Assembly (NCBI GenBank): GCA_959598545.1
Contig: CAUGFC010000063.1
Coordinates: 1-10,992 of the forward strand
Reading direction: 5' to 3'
Length of the DNA: 10,992 bases
DNA from: an uncultured Olsenella sp.
Lineage (GTDB): Bacteria > Actinomycetota > Coriobacteriia > Coriobacteriales > Atopobiaceae
Within the stretch, counting starts at the first letter, position 1. Each line of letters opens with the position of its first letter. Shown here piece by piece: positions 1 to 5,585 of the stretch. The translations under genes and the position numbers were made by a program. A model generated the notes under the pieces. It saw nothing but the letters and a program-made list of their open reading frames with translations. It was not told where the DNA came from and made no database searches.

Positions 1-1029
1 GGCGGTCTTGGTGACCATCGAGCGGCCGTCGACGCCCATGCCGCCGAGGGACTCCGTGACCCACTGCGGATCGCCGGAGAAGAGCTCGTTGTACTCGGGG
101 GTGCGCGCGAACTTGACCATGCGCAGCTTCATGACGAGGTGGTCGATGATCTCCTGCACCTCGGCCTCGGTGAGCGTGCCGGCGCGCAGGTCGCGCTCGG
201 CGTAGATGTCCAGGAACGTGGAGTTGCGGCCGATCGACATGGCGGCGCCGTTCTGCTCCTTGACCGCGGCGAGGTAGCCGAAGTAGAGCCACTGCACGGC
301 CTCCTGGAAGTTGGCGGCCGGGCGGGCAATGTCGAAGCCGTAGATCTTGCCGAGCTGCTTGAGCTCGCCGAGGGCACGGATCTGCTCGGCCAGCTCCTCG
401 CGGTGACGGATGACCTCCTCGCGCATGTGCTTCTGGGTGCCGGCGAGCTCGGCCTTCTTCTCCTCGATCAGGGCGTCGACGCCGTAGAGCGCCACGCGGC
501 GGTAGTCGCCGATGATGCGGCCGCGGCCGTAGGCGTCGGGCAGACCGGTGATGATGTGGGAGTGGCGGCAGGCGCGCATCTCGGGCGTGTAGCAGTCGAA
601 GACGCCGGCGTTGTGGGTCTTGCGGTAGTTGGTGTAGATGTTCACGACCTCGGGGTCGACCTCGTAGCCGTTCTGCTTGCACGCGGCCACGGCCATGCGG
701 ATGCCGCCGTTGACCATGAGGGCGCGCTTGAGGGGCTTCTCGGTCTGCAGGCCGACGATCTTCTCGAGGGGCTCGTCGATGTAGCCGGCCTCGTGAGAGG
801 TGATCGTGGAGACGACCTTGGTGTCCATGTCCAGGACGCCGCCGGCCGCGCGCTCCTGGGCGAAGAGGTCCATGACCTCGTCCCAGAGCTTGGTCGTTGC
901 CTCGGTGGGACCGGCGAGGAAGGACTCGTCGCCGTCATAGGGGGTGTAGTTGCGCTGGATGAAGTCACGGACGTCGATCTCGTGCTCCCAGTTGCCGCCA
1001 ACGAACCCCTGCCATGCTTCCTGACTCAC
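1..1029 (-). CDS. pflB: Pyruvate formate-lyase (formate C-acetyltransferase), N-terminal 343 residues, cut by the window edge
   Basis: Cytoplasmic glycyl-radical enzyme that splits pyruvate with CoA into acetyl-CoA and formate during anaerobic fermentation. The translation follows the PflB N-terminus closely: AWQGFVGGNWEHEIDVRDFI, then NYTPYDGDESFLAG, TITSHEAGYI, EKIVGLQTEKPLKRAL, YRKTHNAGVFDCYTPE and GLPDAYGRGRIIGDYRRVAL. The family is about 750 residues long, so the active-site cysteine pair and the C-terminal radical glycine lie outside the window and cannot be checked. The start is GTG at 1029-1027: an in-frame stop lies two codons upstream, and AGGAG (1042-1038) sits 8 nt before it. The first ATG-like options upstream are out of frame. 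The gene runs alone on the minus strand behind a leader of about 250 nt. The activating enzyme (pflA) is not in the window. Identification is near certain; the exact paralogue is not provable from half a protein. Confidence 0.95.
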   Translation of the reverse strand, partial: MSQEAWQGFVGGNWEHEIDVRDFIQRNYTPYDGDESFLAGPTEATTKLWDEVMDLFAQERAAGGVLDMDTKVVSTITSHEAGYIDEPLEKIVGLQTEKPLKRALMVNGGIRMAVAACKQNGYEVDPEVVNIYTNYRKTHNAGVFDCYTPEMRACRHSHIITGLPDAYGRGRIIGDYRRVALYGVDALIEEKKAELAGTQKHMREEVIRHREELAEQIRALGELKQLGKIYGFDIARPAANFQEAVQWLYFGYLAAVKEQNGAAMSIGRNSTFLDIYAERDLRAGTLTEAEVQEIIDHLVMKLRMVKFARTPEYNELFSGDPQWVTESLGGMGVDGRSMVTKTA

Positions 1030-1084
1030 TGCTCACGCTCCTCATTTGTGAACGGTCGTTGCTTGCCGCGCGGATAACGGCACA

Positions 1085-1106
1085 CCCCAACCTACCAGAG
1101 TTGGGG
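1085..1106. repeat. Inverted repeat in the pflB leader (7-bp arms)
   Basis: CCCCAAC and GTTGGGG form perfect 7-bp arms around an 8-nt loop, about 55 nt upstream of the pflB start. It could be a 5'-leader hairpin or an operator. A second repeat of the same CCCAA/TTGGG type lies about 90 bp further upstream, which makes chance less likely. No regulator can be named from this. Confidence 0.5.
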
Positions 1107-1184
1107 CCCCGTGTGGGCGAGAAAGTTAGCTCTGGTTGCAAAGATTGGAATACCACAACATGTAGTGTTCCGGACCGAGCTCCT

Positions 1185-1203
1185 GACCCAACCCATTGGG
1201 GTC
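1185..1203. repeat. Second CCCAA/TTGGG inverted repeat upstream of pflB
   Basis: CCCAA (1187-1191) and TTGGG (1196-1200) flank a 4-nt spacer. The arms extend to GAC/GTC if one bulged G is allowed. It resembles the repeat at 1085-1106 in arm sequence. The stretch between the two is less GC-rich than the rest of the window and probably holds the pflB promoter, but I see no convincing -35/-10 pair there. Confidence 0.4.
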
Positions 1204-1215
1204 TCACAGTATGAT

Positions 1216-1257
1216 GCGACCGCGCGACAAGAACGGTGGGGGTTGCCGCGCGGTCGC
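1216..1257 (-). terminator. Stem-loop after the tetR operon (11-bp perfect stem)
   Basis: GCGACCGCGCG and CGCGCGGTCGC pair perfectly over 11 bp around a 20-nt loop, starting 21 nt after the stop codon of the 57-aa gene. Position and stability suggest the end of the tetR operon transcript. No T-run follows on either strand, so it may be a Rho-assisted end or a 3' stabilising hairpin rather than a classic intrinsic terminator. Confidence 0.5.
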
Positions 1258-1277
1258 GTCCGCCCTGCGTTGCGCGC

Positions 1278-1451
1278 CTACCAGACGAACGGGATGATCA
1301 GCTTGGTGCGCTCTGCGTAGGCGCGGTACTCCGGGTTCTCGCCGTAGCGGGCCTCGTGACCCTTGGCCATGCGACGTGCCCCGTCGAGCATGATGAAGAT
1401 GATGCAGACGAAGCCCACGAGCGCCATCGCGACGGTGATGCCCCCGCCCAT
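1278..1451 (-). CDS. 57-aa single-pass membrane protein resembling the C-terminal tail of DUF1295-type methyltransferase-fold proteins
   Basis: Starts at ATG 1451-1449, sharing its A with the TGA stop of the upstream flavoprotein gene, so translation is probably coupled. The 57 residues begin MGGGITVAMALVGF. They have one hydrophobic segment (about residues 5-23) and a basic patch (RRMAKGHE). The C-terminal end, NPEYRAYAERTKLIIPF (residues 39-55), resembles the conserved tail of DUF1295/isoprenylcysteine-methyltransferase-like membrane proteins. The rest of such a protein (normally about 200 residues or more, with several membrane helices) is absent, because the sequence upstream belongs to the flavoprotein in another frame. 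It is either a relict captured as the last operon gene or a genuine small membrane partner of the flavoprotein. Function unknown; the resemblance is by eye. Confidence 0.75.
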   Translation of the reverse strand: MGGGITVAMALVGFVCIIFIMLDGARRMAKGHEARYGENPEYRAYAERTKLIIPFVW

Positions 1452-2386
1452 CAGCGCTTGTCCTTCTCGGCGCGGCGCTTGTCGTTGATGATCTTGACGT
1501 GCTCGTCGGTGATCAGCTCGACGCCGTTCTCCTTGGCCCAGGCCACGCAGCCGTTGAGGACCGTCTTGAGGAACGGGCGCGGCACCTTGACGAAGTTCCT
1601 GAGCGCCTCGTCGGTGAACTTGACCGTGTCGTCCGCGCGGTTGGCCGCGTAGCGGATGGACTCGATGTCCACCTCCTTGGGGGCGGGGATGGGCTCGGCG
1701 ATGGGCTTGGCGAGCTTGGGGAAGCGCGTGTACCAGAAGTTGGTGGAGTCGCGGTAGCCGTAGTCCACGGGCACGGGCGGGAAGCTCGTCTTGGTGACGC
1801 CGTTCACGATGGCGTCGTAGTAGCGCTCCTTCATGAGGATCTTGTCGATGTGCAGGATGAAGTGGGCGCCGTACTTGGACGTGATGCCGTTGAAGTCGTT
1901 GTAGGGGCCGGGGTGGCCGTCGTCGATGTCCTCAACGCGGAACTTGTCGGCGCCCTCGAGCTCCGCGGCCCAGGTGCACTCGAAGACCTGGAACGCGGTC
2001 TTGATCACGGGCGGGCGGTTGGGATCTGTGGGGTCGGCCTGGCCGGGCTCCATCTCGAACTTGAGGTCGCCCATCTTCTCCGAGGAGGGCCCGGGGAAGC
2101 CCAGGCGCACGGCCTCCTTGAAGCTCTCGCGGTCGTCGGGGATGAAGTTGAGGGCGCACTTGTGCGTGCGAAGCAGGTTGGCGCAGGTGTTGGACGTGTT
2201 GCGGCACTCCAGCAGCATCGCGTAGCGGTCCTTGCCGGCGATGTAGTACGGGAAGCACAGCGAGTACGAGCCGATGTTGAGGGAGCCGTCGGGGTTCATC
2301 GTGGAGACGCACACCGTCGGCATGGGGAAGAAGGCCGACGTCTGGTAGAAGTTGTCGACGATCCTCAGGTCCTTGAAGCTGCTCAC
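1451..2386 (-). CDS. Flavin-reductase-like FMN-binding protein with a C-terminal PCP_red-like helical domain (311 aa)
   Basis: About residues 10-210 look like the split-barrel flavin reductase-like fold: an N-terminal PMPTVCVSTMNPDGSLNIGS segment, an LLECRNTSNTCANL strand-helix, then KCALNFIPDDRESF. Such proteins bind FMN and act as oxidoreductases or as flavin carriers; the substrate cannot be read from the sequence. Residues about 258-305 (FTDEALRNFVKVPRPFLKTV, then WAKENGVELITDEHVKI) resemble the small PCP_red domain known from protochlorophyllide reductase subunits and often attached to redox proteins in anaerobes. That match is by eye. The start is GTG at 2386, overlapping the tetR stop as GTGA and preceded by GGAGGA 8 nt upstream. 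The gene sits between a TetR regulator and a 57-aa membrane protein, so it is probably the main target of that regulator. Soluble; no signal peptide. Confidence 0.85.
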   Translation of the reverse strand: MSSFKDLRIVDNFYQTSAFFPMPTVCVSTMNPDGSLNIGSYSLCFPYYIAGKDRYAMLLECRNTSNTCANLLRTHKCALNFIPDDRESFKEAVRLGFPGPSSEKMGDLKFEMEPGQADPTDPNRPPVIKTAFQVFECTWAAELEGADKFRVEDIDDGHPGPYNDFNGITSKYGAHFILHIDKILMKERYYDAIVNGVTKTSFPPVPVDYGYRDSTNFWYTRFPKLAKPIAEPIPAPKEVDIESIRYAANRADDTVKFTDEALRNFVKVPRPFLKTVLNGCVAWAKENGVELITDEHVKIINDKRRAEKDKR

Positions 2387-2943
2387 GATACTTGTCCTCC
2401 TTCTGTATGCGGGGCGCCCGCGGCGAGCGCGGACGCCAGCTTTCCCATGGCCGTGGTGCCGAGGTCGGCGTTGACCGAGCAGGCGAGAAGCGCCTCGGCG
2501 AGCACGTCGGCGAGCGGGGAGAGGTCCGCGCGGCCGGCGCGCTCCGTCACGGCGCGCACGGGACGGGCGACCTGCTCGCGGAGCATGCGGTGATAGCGGG
2601 TGAGGTAGCTCGCCGCGCTGCCGCCCTCGTACTGCCGCCAGGTGGGGCGGTAGGCGTCCGAGAAGGCGTTGAGCTCGTCGCAGAGGTCGGAGAGCCCGTG
2701 CTCGAGGTCGGTGGCCGTGGCGGCGACGGCGTCCATGTGCGCGAGCGCGTCCTGCCAGTCGGCGAGGGCGAGCGTGGCGACGATCTCCTCCTTGTCGGAG
2801 AAGTAGTTGTAGATGGTCCCGGGGGCCACGCCGACGCGCTGGGCGAGGGCCCGCACGGAGAGGGCGCGCCAGCCGTCGGCGGCGAGGGCCTCACGCGCGG
2901 CGTCGAGGATGCGCTCCCGCAGGTTCTCGATGATCTTGGGCAT
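2383..2943 (-). CDS. TetR-family transcriptional regulator (186 aa), probable autorepressor
   Basis: Residues 9-55 form a typical TetR DNA-binding head: RERILDAAREALAADGW, then the helix-turn-helix LSVRALAQRVGVAPGTIYNY and FSDKEEIV. The rest is a variable alpha-helical ligand and dimer domain with no recognisable ligand signature. ATG at 2943 is preceded by AAGGA 5 nt upstream. The stop overlaps the GTG of the flavoprotein by 4 nt. A perfect 14-bp palindrome lies in the promoter just upstream, the usual arrangement for a TetR protein that represses its own operon and releases it on binding a small molecule. Nothing shows which molecule. An oxidative, flavin-reactive or xenobiotic signal would fit the flavoprotein target, but that is inference. 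Confidence 0.9.
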   Translation of the reverse strand: MPKIIENLRERILDAAREALAADGWRALSVRALAQRVGVAPGTIYNYFSDKEEIVATLALADWQDALAHMDAVAATATDLEHGLSDLCDELNAFSDAYRPTWRQYEGGSAASYLTRYHRMLREQVARPVRAVTERAGRADLSPLADVLAEALLACSVNADLGTTAMGKLASALAAGAPHTEGGQVS

Positions 2944-2966
2944 GGACGTCCTTCTCGCCAGCCTTT

Positions 2967-2980
2967 ATGAACGCGTTCAT
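2967..2980. promoter_or_regulatory. TetR operator: perfect 14-bp palindrome
   Basis: ATGAACGCGTTCAT reads the same on both strands. It overlaps the downstream edge of the -10 hexamer of the tetR promoter and the expected transcription start, so a bound TetR dimer would block RNA polymerase. Length and placement are typical of TetR operators. It lies 24 bp before the tetR ATG. Confidence 0.75.
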
Positions 2981-3006
2981 TTTAAGGTTGGCGACGGGCT
3001 TTGCAA
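2979..3006 (-). promoter_or_regulatory. Promoter of the tetR-flavoprotein operon
   Basis: On the minus strand TTGCAA (3006-3001) is followed after 16 bp by TAAAAT (2984-2979). The -10 matches the consensus at 5 of 6 positions and the -35 at 4 of 6. The start point would fall inside the palindromic operator, leaving a leader of about 30 nt. Confidence 0.6.
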
Positions 3007-3036
3007 GGGGCGAGAAGGACGAGCGGGGGGCGGCGG

Positions 3037-3678
3037 CTACTGCTTCTGCTCGTCACGCTCGCGCAGGGCGGGGAGGATGCGCTTGACGACCCACCACACG
3101 GCGACGGCGACGACGATGACTATGATGACGTACTTGACGACGTCGGAGACCCACTCGGCCTGCTCGGTCACCGTCTCCCAGGCGCTGCCGGCCGCCGCGC
3201 CGAGCGCGCAGAGAATCGTGTTCCACACGGCGGAGCCGACGAGCGTGTAGAGCGAGAAGCGCACGACGTTCATCTTGGCGGTGCCGGCGGGGATGGAGAT
3301 GAGGCTGCGCACGACGGGGATGCAGCGGCAGATGAGGACCGTGACCTGGCCCTTGCGGTCGAACCAGTCGACCGCGCTCGAGATGTCGTTGGGCTTGAAG
3401 CCCAGAAGGCGCATGGGGCGCGTGCCGAAGAACGTCATGAGGCGCTCGCGGGAGAGGAGCCGGCCAACGCCGTAGAGGATGTAGGCGCCGGTGATCGAGC
3501 CGATGGTGGCGGCGATGATGACGCCGGGGAGCGTGAGGTCGGTCGTGGTGGTGAAGAAGCCCGAGAGCGGGAGGATCAGCTCGGACGGGATGGGCGGGAA
3601 GACGTTCTCGAAGAAGATCAGGAACCAGACGCCGACGTAGCCGAACTGGCTGATGAGGTTGGTGAACAGCTCCTCCAT
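3037..3678 (-). CDS. DedA-family (SNARE-associated/VTT domain) membrane protein, 213 aa
   Basis: Integral membrane protein of the DedA/VTT superfamily, whose members are linked to phospholipid (undecaprenyl phosphate or aminophospholipid) flipping and envelope homeostasis. The N-terminal re-entrant motif FFENVFPPIPSELILPLSGF (22-41) and the second motif RCIPVVRSLISIPAGTAKM (118-136) are both complete. R118 and R124 have the 6-residue spacing of the essential arginines of E. coli YqjA, and acidic E24 and E33 are present. Hydrophobic stretches lie at about 13-38, 51-72, 113-130, 143-165 and 182-200; the tail (RILPALRERDEQKQ) is charged. Length is normal for the family. ATG 3678 is preceded by AAAGGAG. 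Apparently transcribed alone: the tetR operon behind it has its own promoter. The lipid substrate cannot be told from the sequence. Confidence 0.92.
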   Translation of the reverse strand: MEELFTNLISQFGYVGVWFLIFFENVFPPIPSELILPLSGFFTTTTDLTLPGVIIAATIGSITGAYILYGVGRLLSRERLMTFFGTRPMRLLGFKPNDISSAVDWFDRKGQVTVLICRCIPVVRSLISIPAGTAKMNVVRFSLYTLVGSAVWNTILCALGAAAGSAWETVTEQAEWVSDVVKYVIIVIVVAVAVWWVVKRILPALRERDEQKQ

Positions 3679-3708
3679 GGAACTCCTTTCGCGGTGAGGC
3701 CGCGCACC

Positions 3709-3714
3709 ATTATC
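3709..3714 (-). promoter_or_regulatory. Candidate -10 element of dedA
   Basis: GATAAT on the minus strand (5 of 6 consensus positions) lies 30 bp before the dedA ATG, leaving a leader of about 25 nt that holds the Shine-Dalgarno site. No good -35 is visible at 16-18 bp. A CGGCC/GGCCG inverted repeat (3717-3730) occupies the spacer instead and may be a regulatory site. Confidence 0.4.
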
Positions 3715-3774
3715 CCCGGCCGTGGGGCCGTGCGGGGAAAATCAACGATTGCACAGAAGTCGGTGCGGGAGTGT

Positions 3775-3923
3775 GGTTAAAACGACCTCATCGTCCGCGT
3801 TTCCGAAGTCGGTTGGGTTAAAACGACCTCATCGTCCCCCTTGGTAGACACTCGTGGACTGGGACGATGCGGTAGTTCTAACCCGTTCGGTCCCGCGGAC
3901 GGGACGATGCGGTGGTTCTAACC
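3775..3923. repeat. Array of four 22-bp repeats, two forward and two inverted, in the dedA-adh intergenic region
   Basis: Copies: 3775-3796 and 3816-3837 forward (identical to each other), 3862-3883 and 3902-3923 reverse. Read in one orientation all begin GGTTARAAC, continue NACC, have T or G next, and end CATCGTCC. Forward and reverse types differ at three or four positions; the two reverse copies differ from each other at one. Unit spacing is 41, 46 and 40 bp. The array is mirror-symmetric about position 3849 to within 1 bp, so inner and outer pairs could fold into long hairpins. GAAGTCGGT also precedes both forward copies (3756-3764, 3805-3813). The copies lie between the adh terminator and the dedA promoter, outside any credible gene. 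They could be binding sites for a regulator, nested ends of a small non-autonomous element, or a dispersed extragenic repeat; I see no clear target-site duplication. Confidence 0.85.
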
Positions 3924-3940
3924 TGCGCGGCGAGAAGGAC

Positions 3941-3968
3941 GCCGAGAAGGACGTCCGTCCTTCTCGGC
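3941..3968 (-). terminator. Terminator-like hairpin after adh, built from inverted copies of a recurring 10-mer
   Basis: GCCGAGAAGGACG and CGTCCTTCTCGGC are perfect 13-bp inverted repeats separated by 2 nt (12 bp with a realistic 4-nt loop). The hairpin begins 10 nt after the alcohol dehydrogenase stop. On the minus strand it is followed by GTCCTTCTC, a pyrimidine-rich but not poly-T tract. A third copy of the arm (GGCGAGAAGGAC, 3929-3940) abuts it, so an alternative stem is possible. Confidence 0.7.
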
Positions 3969-3978
3969 CCGCGCCGCC

Positions 3979-5214
3979 CTACAGCGCGGACTCGTAGATC
4001 GCGCGGGCGTCGTCCATCGTGAGGCGCCTGAACTCGCCGAACTCGGCCCCCTTGTTCTGCTCGAGCGTCTCGAGCAGCGCCGGGACCATCTCGGCGGTGA
4101 CGCCGAGCTCGCCCAGCGTGCGGGGCATCCCCAGGGAGACGAAGAACGCCTGCAGCTCGTCGATCGTGGCGGCGACCGCGTCGGCGACGGCCTCGTCCGC
4201 CGTCATGTCCACGCCGTCGCCCTCGGGGTCCACCGGCTCGATGCCAAAGACGTCGCGCCCGAACGAGAGGAAGCGCTCGGGGTGCTCGCGCCAGACGTAG
4301 CGCATCCACGCGGGGAAAATCACCGCGAGGCCGGCGCCGTGCGCGATGCGGGCGTCGTGCGCGGAGAGCTCGTGCTCCAGGCCGTGGCTCTCCCAGCCGC
4401 CGGCGCGCGCGTCGGGCCGCACGTTGCGGCCGACCCCGGCGATGCCGTTGTGCGCCAGCATGCCGGCCCACATGATGTTGGCGCGCGCGTCGTAGTCCTC
4501 GGGGTTCGCCAGGACGCGTGGCGCCTCCTCCATGAGGGAGCGGATGAGGCCGCAGGCGATGTTGTCGGTCACGCTCACCGGGCCCACGCTGGAGAAGTAG
4601 CGCTCCATGACGTGCGCGCACATGTCGGTCACGCCCGCCGCGGTCTGGTAGGCGGGGAGCGTGAAGGTGAGCTCGGGGTCCATGAGGGCGAGCTCGGGGC
4701 GGTTGGCCTCGCAGGAGAGGCCGCGCTTGAGGCAGAACTCGTCGTTGGAGATCACGCAGGAGTCGCTGGCCTCGGAGCCGGCGGCAGGGATGGTGAGGAC
4801 GCTCGCCACGGCGGGCTTGCCCTCGGTCACGGGCGCCGCCTTCCTGGAGAACAGGTCCCAGACGTCTCCCTCGTAGGGGACGCCGAGGGAGATCGCCTTG
4901 GCGGTGTCGATCGTGGAGCCGCCGCCCACGGCGAGGATGACGTCGGCGCCGCAGGCACGGGCCGCGGCGACGCCCTCGCGGACGTGCGCGACGCTCGGGT
5001 TGGGGCGCGCCCCGCCGAACTGCTCGCATGCGACCCCCGCGGCGTCGAGTGACGCCAGCACGCGGCCGAGCGTGCCGGTGCGCACCACCGAGCCCTGGCC
5101 GTACACGACGAGCGCGCGTGCGTGGCCGGCTGCGGCGAGCTCGGCGCCGGCGCGGTCGCAGACGCCGCGGCCGAAGACGAACCTGGTGGGGGAGGCAAAG
5201 GTGAAGTCGTTCAT
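3979..5214 (-). CDS. Iron-containing (group III) alcohol dehydrogenase, butanol-dehydrogenase/YqhD type, 411 aa
   Basis: Cytoplasmic NAD(P)H-dependent reductase of aldehydes to alcohols, probably used to reoxidise cofactor in fermentation or to remove toxic aldehydes. The N-terminal nucleotide domain carries GGGSTIDTAKAIS (97-109), with the TIPAAGSEAS loop at 141-150. The C-terminal helical domain holds the metal ligands: D197 and H201 in TDMCAHVMERYF, and H277 and H292 in SHGLEHELSA and IAHGAGLAV. HELSA followed by FPAWMRY is typical of the BdhA/YqhD branch rather than FucO. Length is normal for the branch. ATG 5214 has AGGAG 8 nt upstream. The gene stands alone, with a hairpin in its leader and a strong hairpin after its stop. 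Substrate and NADH versus NADPH preference cannot be settled by eye. Confidence 0.93.
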   Translation of the reverse strand: MNDFTFASPTRFVFGRGVCDRAGAELAAAGHARALVVYGQGSVVRTGTLGRVLASLDAAGVACEQFGGARPNPSVAHVREGVAAARACGADVILAVGGGSTIDTAKAISLGVPYEGDVWDLFSRKAAPVTEGKPAVASVLTIPAAGSEASDSCVISNDEFCLKRGLSCEANRPELALMDPELTFTLPAYQTAAGVTDMCAHVMERYFSSVGPVSVTDNIACGLIRSLMEEAPRVLANPEDYDARANIMWAGMLAHNGIAGVGRNVRPDARAGGWESHGLEHELSAHDARIAHGAGLAVIFPAWMRYVWREHPERFLSFGRDVFGIEPVDPEGDGVDMTADEAVADAVAATIDELQAFFVSLGMPRTLGELGVTAEMVPALLETLEQNKGAEFGEFRRLTMDDARAIYESAL

Positions 5215-5241
5215 GGGCGAGGCTCCTCTCGGATGGCTTGT

Positions 5242-5264
5242 CGAGAAGAGCTTAGCGCTTCTCG
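5242..5264. repeat. CGAGAAG/CTTCTCG hairpin in the adh leader
   Basis: CGAGAAG and CTTCTCG pair over 7 bp around AGCTTAGCG, in which two more G-C pairs can form after one mismatch. It lies about 28-50 nt upstream of the adh ATG. It shares the GAGAAG core with the hairpin at the other end of adh. It may be a leader structure or the remnant of a terminator for an earlier neighbour. Confidence 0.45.
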
Positions 5265-5387
5265 GCCCCTCCCGTCGGTTCGCCGGGCCCGCCCGGACGG
5301 CCCTGGCGTGATGCTGTCGCGCGCCTTACGCGCCGCTGACGCGCGGGCGCTACCGTGGTCGCGACGGCCACGACTCTGGAGGGCGAA

Positions 5388-5585
5388 ATGAACGACGAGA
5401 AGCTCATGGTCCCGGGGCGCTCGAACCTCTCGCGGCTGGGCTCCCTCTCCGCGCTGCTGTGCGGCGTCACCGTCCCGCTCGGCATCGTGCTGGTGGTCCT
5501 GGACCCGGTGCCGCACAACCTCGTCGCGCTTCTCGCCTGCGTGGGGCTCACCTGCGCCGGCGCGGCGGTCGCGCGCGGCAACTAG
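5388..5585 (+). CDS. Small two-helix membrane protein of unknown function (65 aa)
   Basis: ATG 5388 is preceded by GGAGGG with a 4-nt gap. A longer reading from 5355 lacks a ribosome binding site, so the shorter form is chosen. A polar head (residues 1-16, MNDEKLMVPGRSNLSR) is followed by two hydrophobic segments, about 18-38 (LGSLSALLCGVTVPLGIVLV) and 44-62 (NLVALLACVGLTCAGAAVA), joined by the short loop LDPVPH. It therefore looks like a helical hairpin with both ends on the same side. No family recognised. It runs divergently from adh (173 bp apart) and ends inside the stop codon of the convergent acetyltransferase gene. The GC-rich upstream region shows no convincing promoter. Confidence 0.65.
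   Translation: MNDEKLMVPGRSNLSRLGSLSALLCGVTVPLGIVLVVLDPVPHNLVALLACVGLTCAGAAVARGN

Larger units (their letters stand above)
2947..3021. repeat. 13-bp inverted repeat enclosing the tetR promoter
   Basis: CGTCCTTCTCGCC (2947-2959) and GGCGAGAAGGACG (3009-3021) are perfect 13-bp inverted copies, 49 bp apart, bracketing promoter and operator. The left copy supplies the tetR Shine-Dalgarno sequence; the right copy lies just after the dedA stop. Both contain the 10-mer CGAGAAGGAC, which recurs across the window. Confidence 0.7.

Noticed and set aside
1046..1052. Rex operator upstream of pflB (TTGTGAA)
   Set aside because: Only one half-site is present. The second half (TTCACAA) is missing at the proper distance, so the match is probably chance, although Rex control of pflB would make sense.
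139..1077. 312-codon plus-strand frame opposite pflB
   Set aside because: Low-complexity Val/Leu/Asp-rich translation lying fully antisense to clear PflB sequence, with no ribosome site.
3775..3923. CRISPR array
   Set aside because: The repeats are not all in one orientation, the spacers are only 18-24 bp, there are just four units and no cas genes are present.
3775..3923. MITE with target-site duplication
   Set aside because: The outer inverted copies could be element ends, but the flanking bases (GTGT on the left, TGCG on the right) do not form a clear duplication, so insertion is not demonstrated.
3979..5214. Altered metal site in the alcohol dehydrogenase, from a 15- rather than 14-residue gap between H277 and H292
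   Set aside because: A one-residue longer loop after HELSA appears to be a normal variant in this branch; all four ligands are present.
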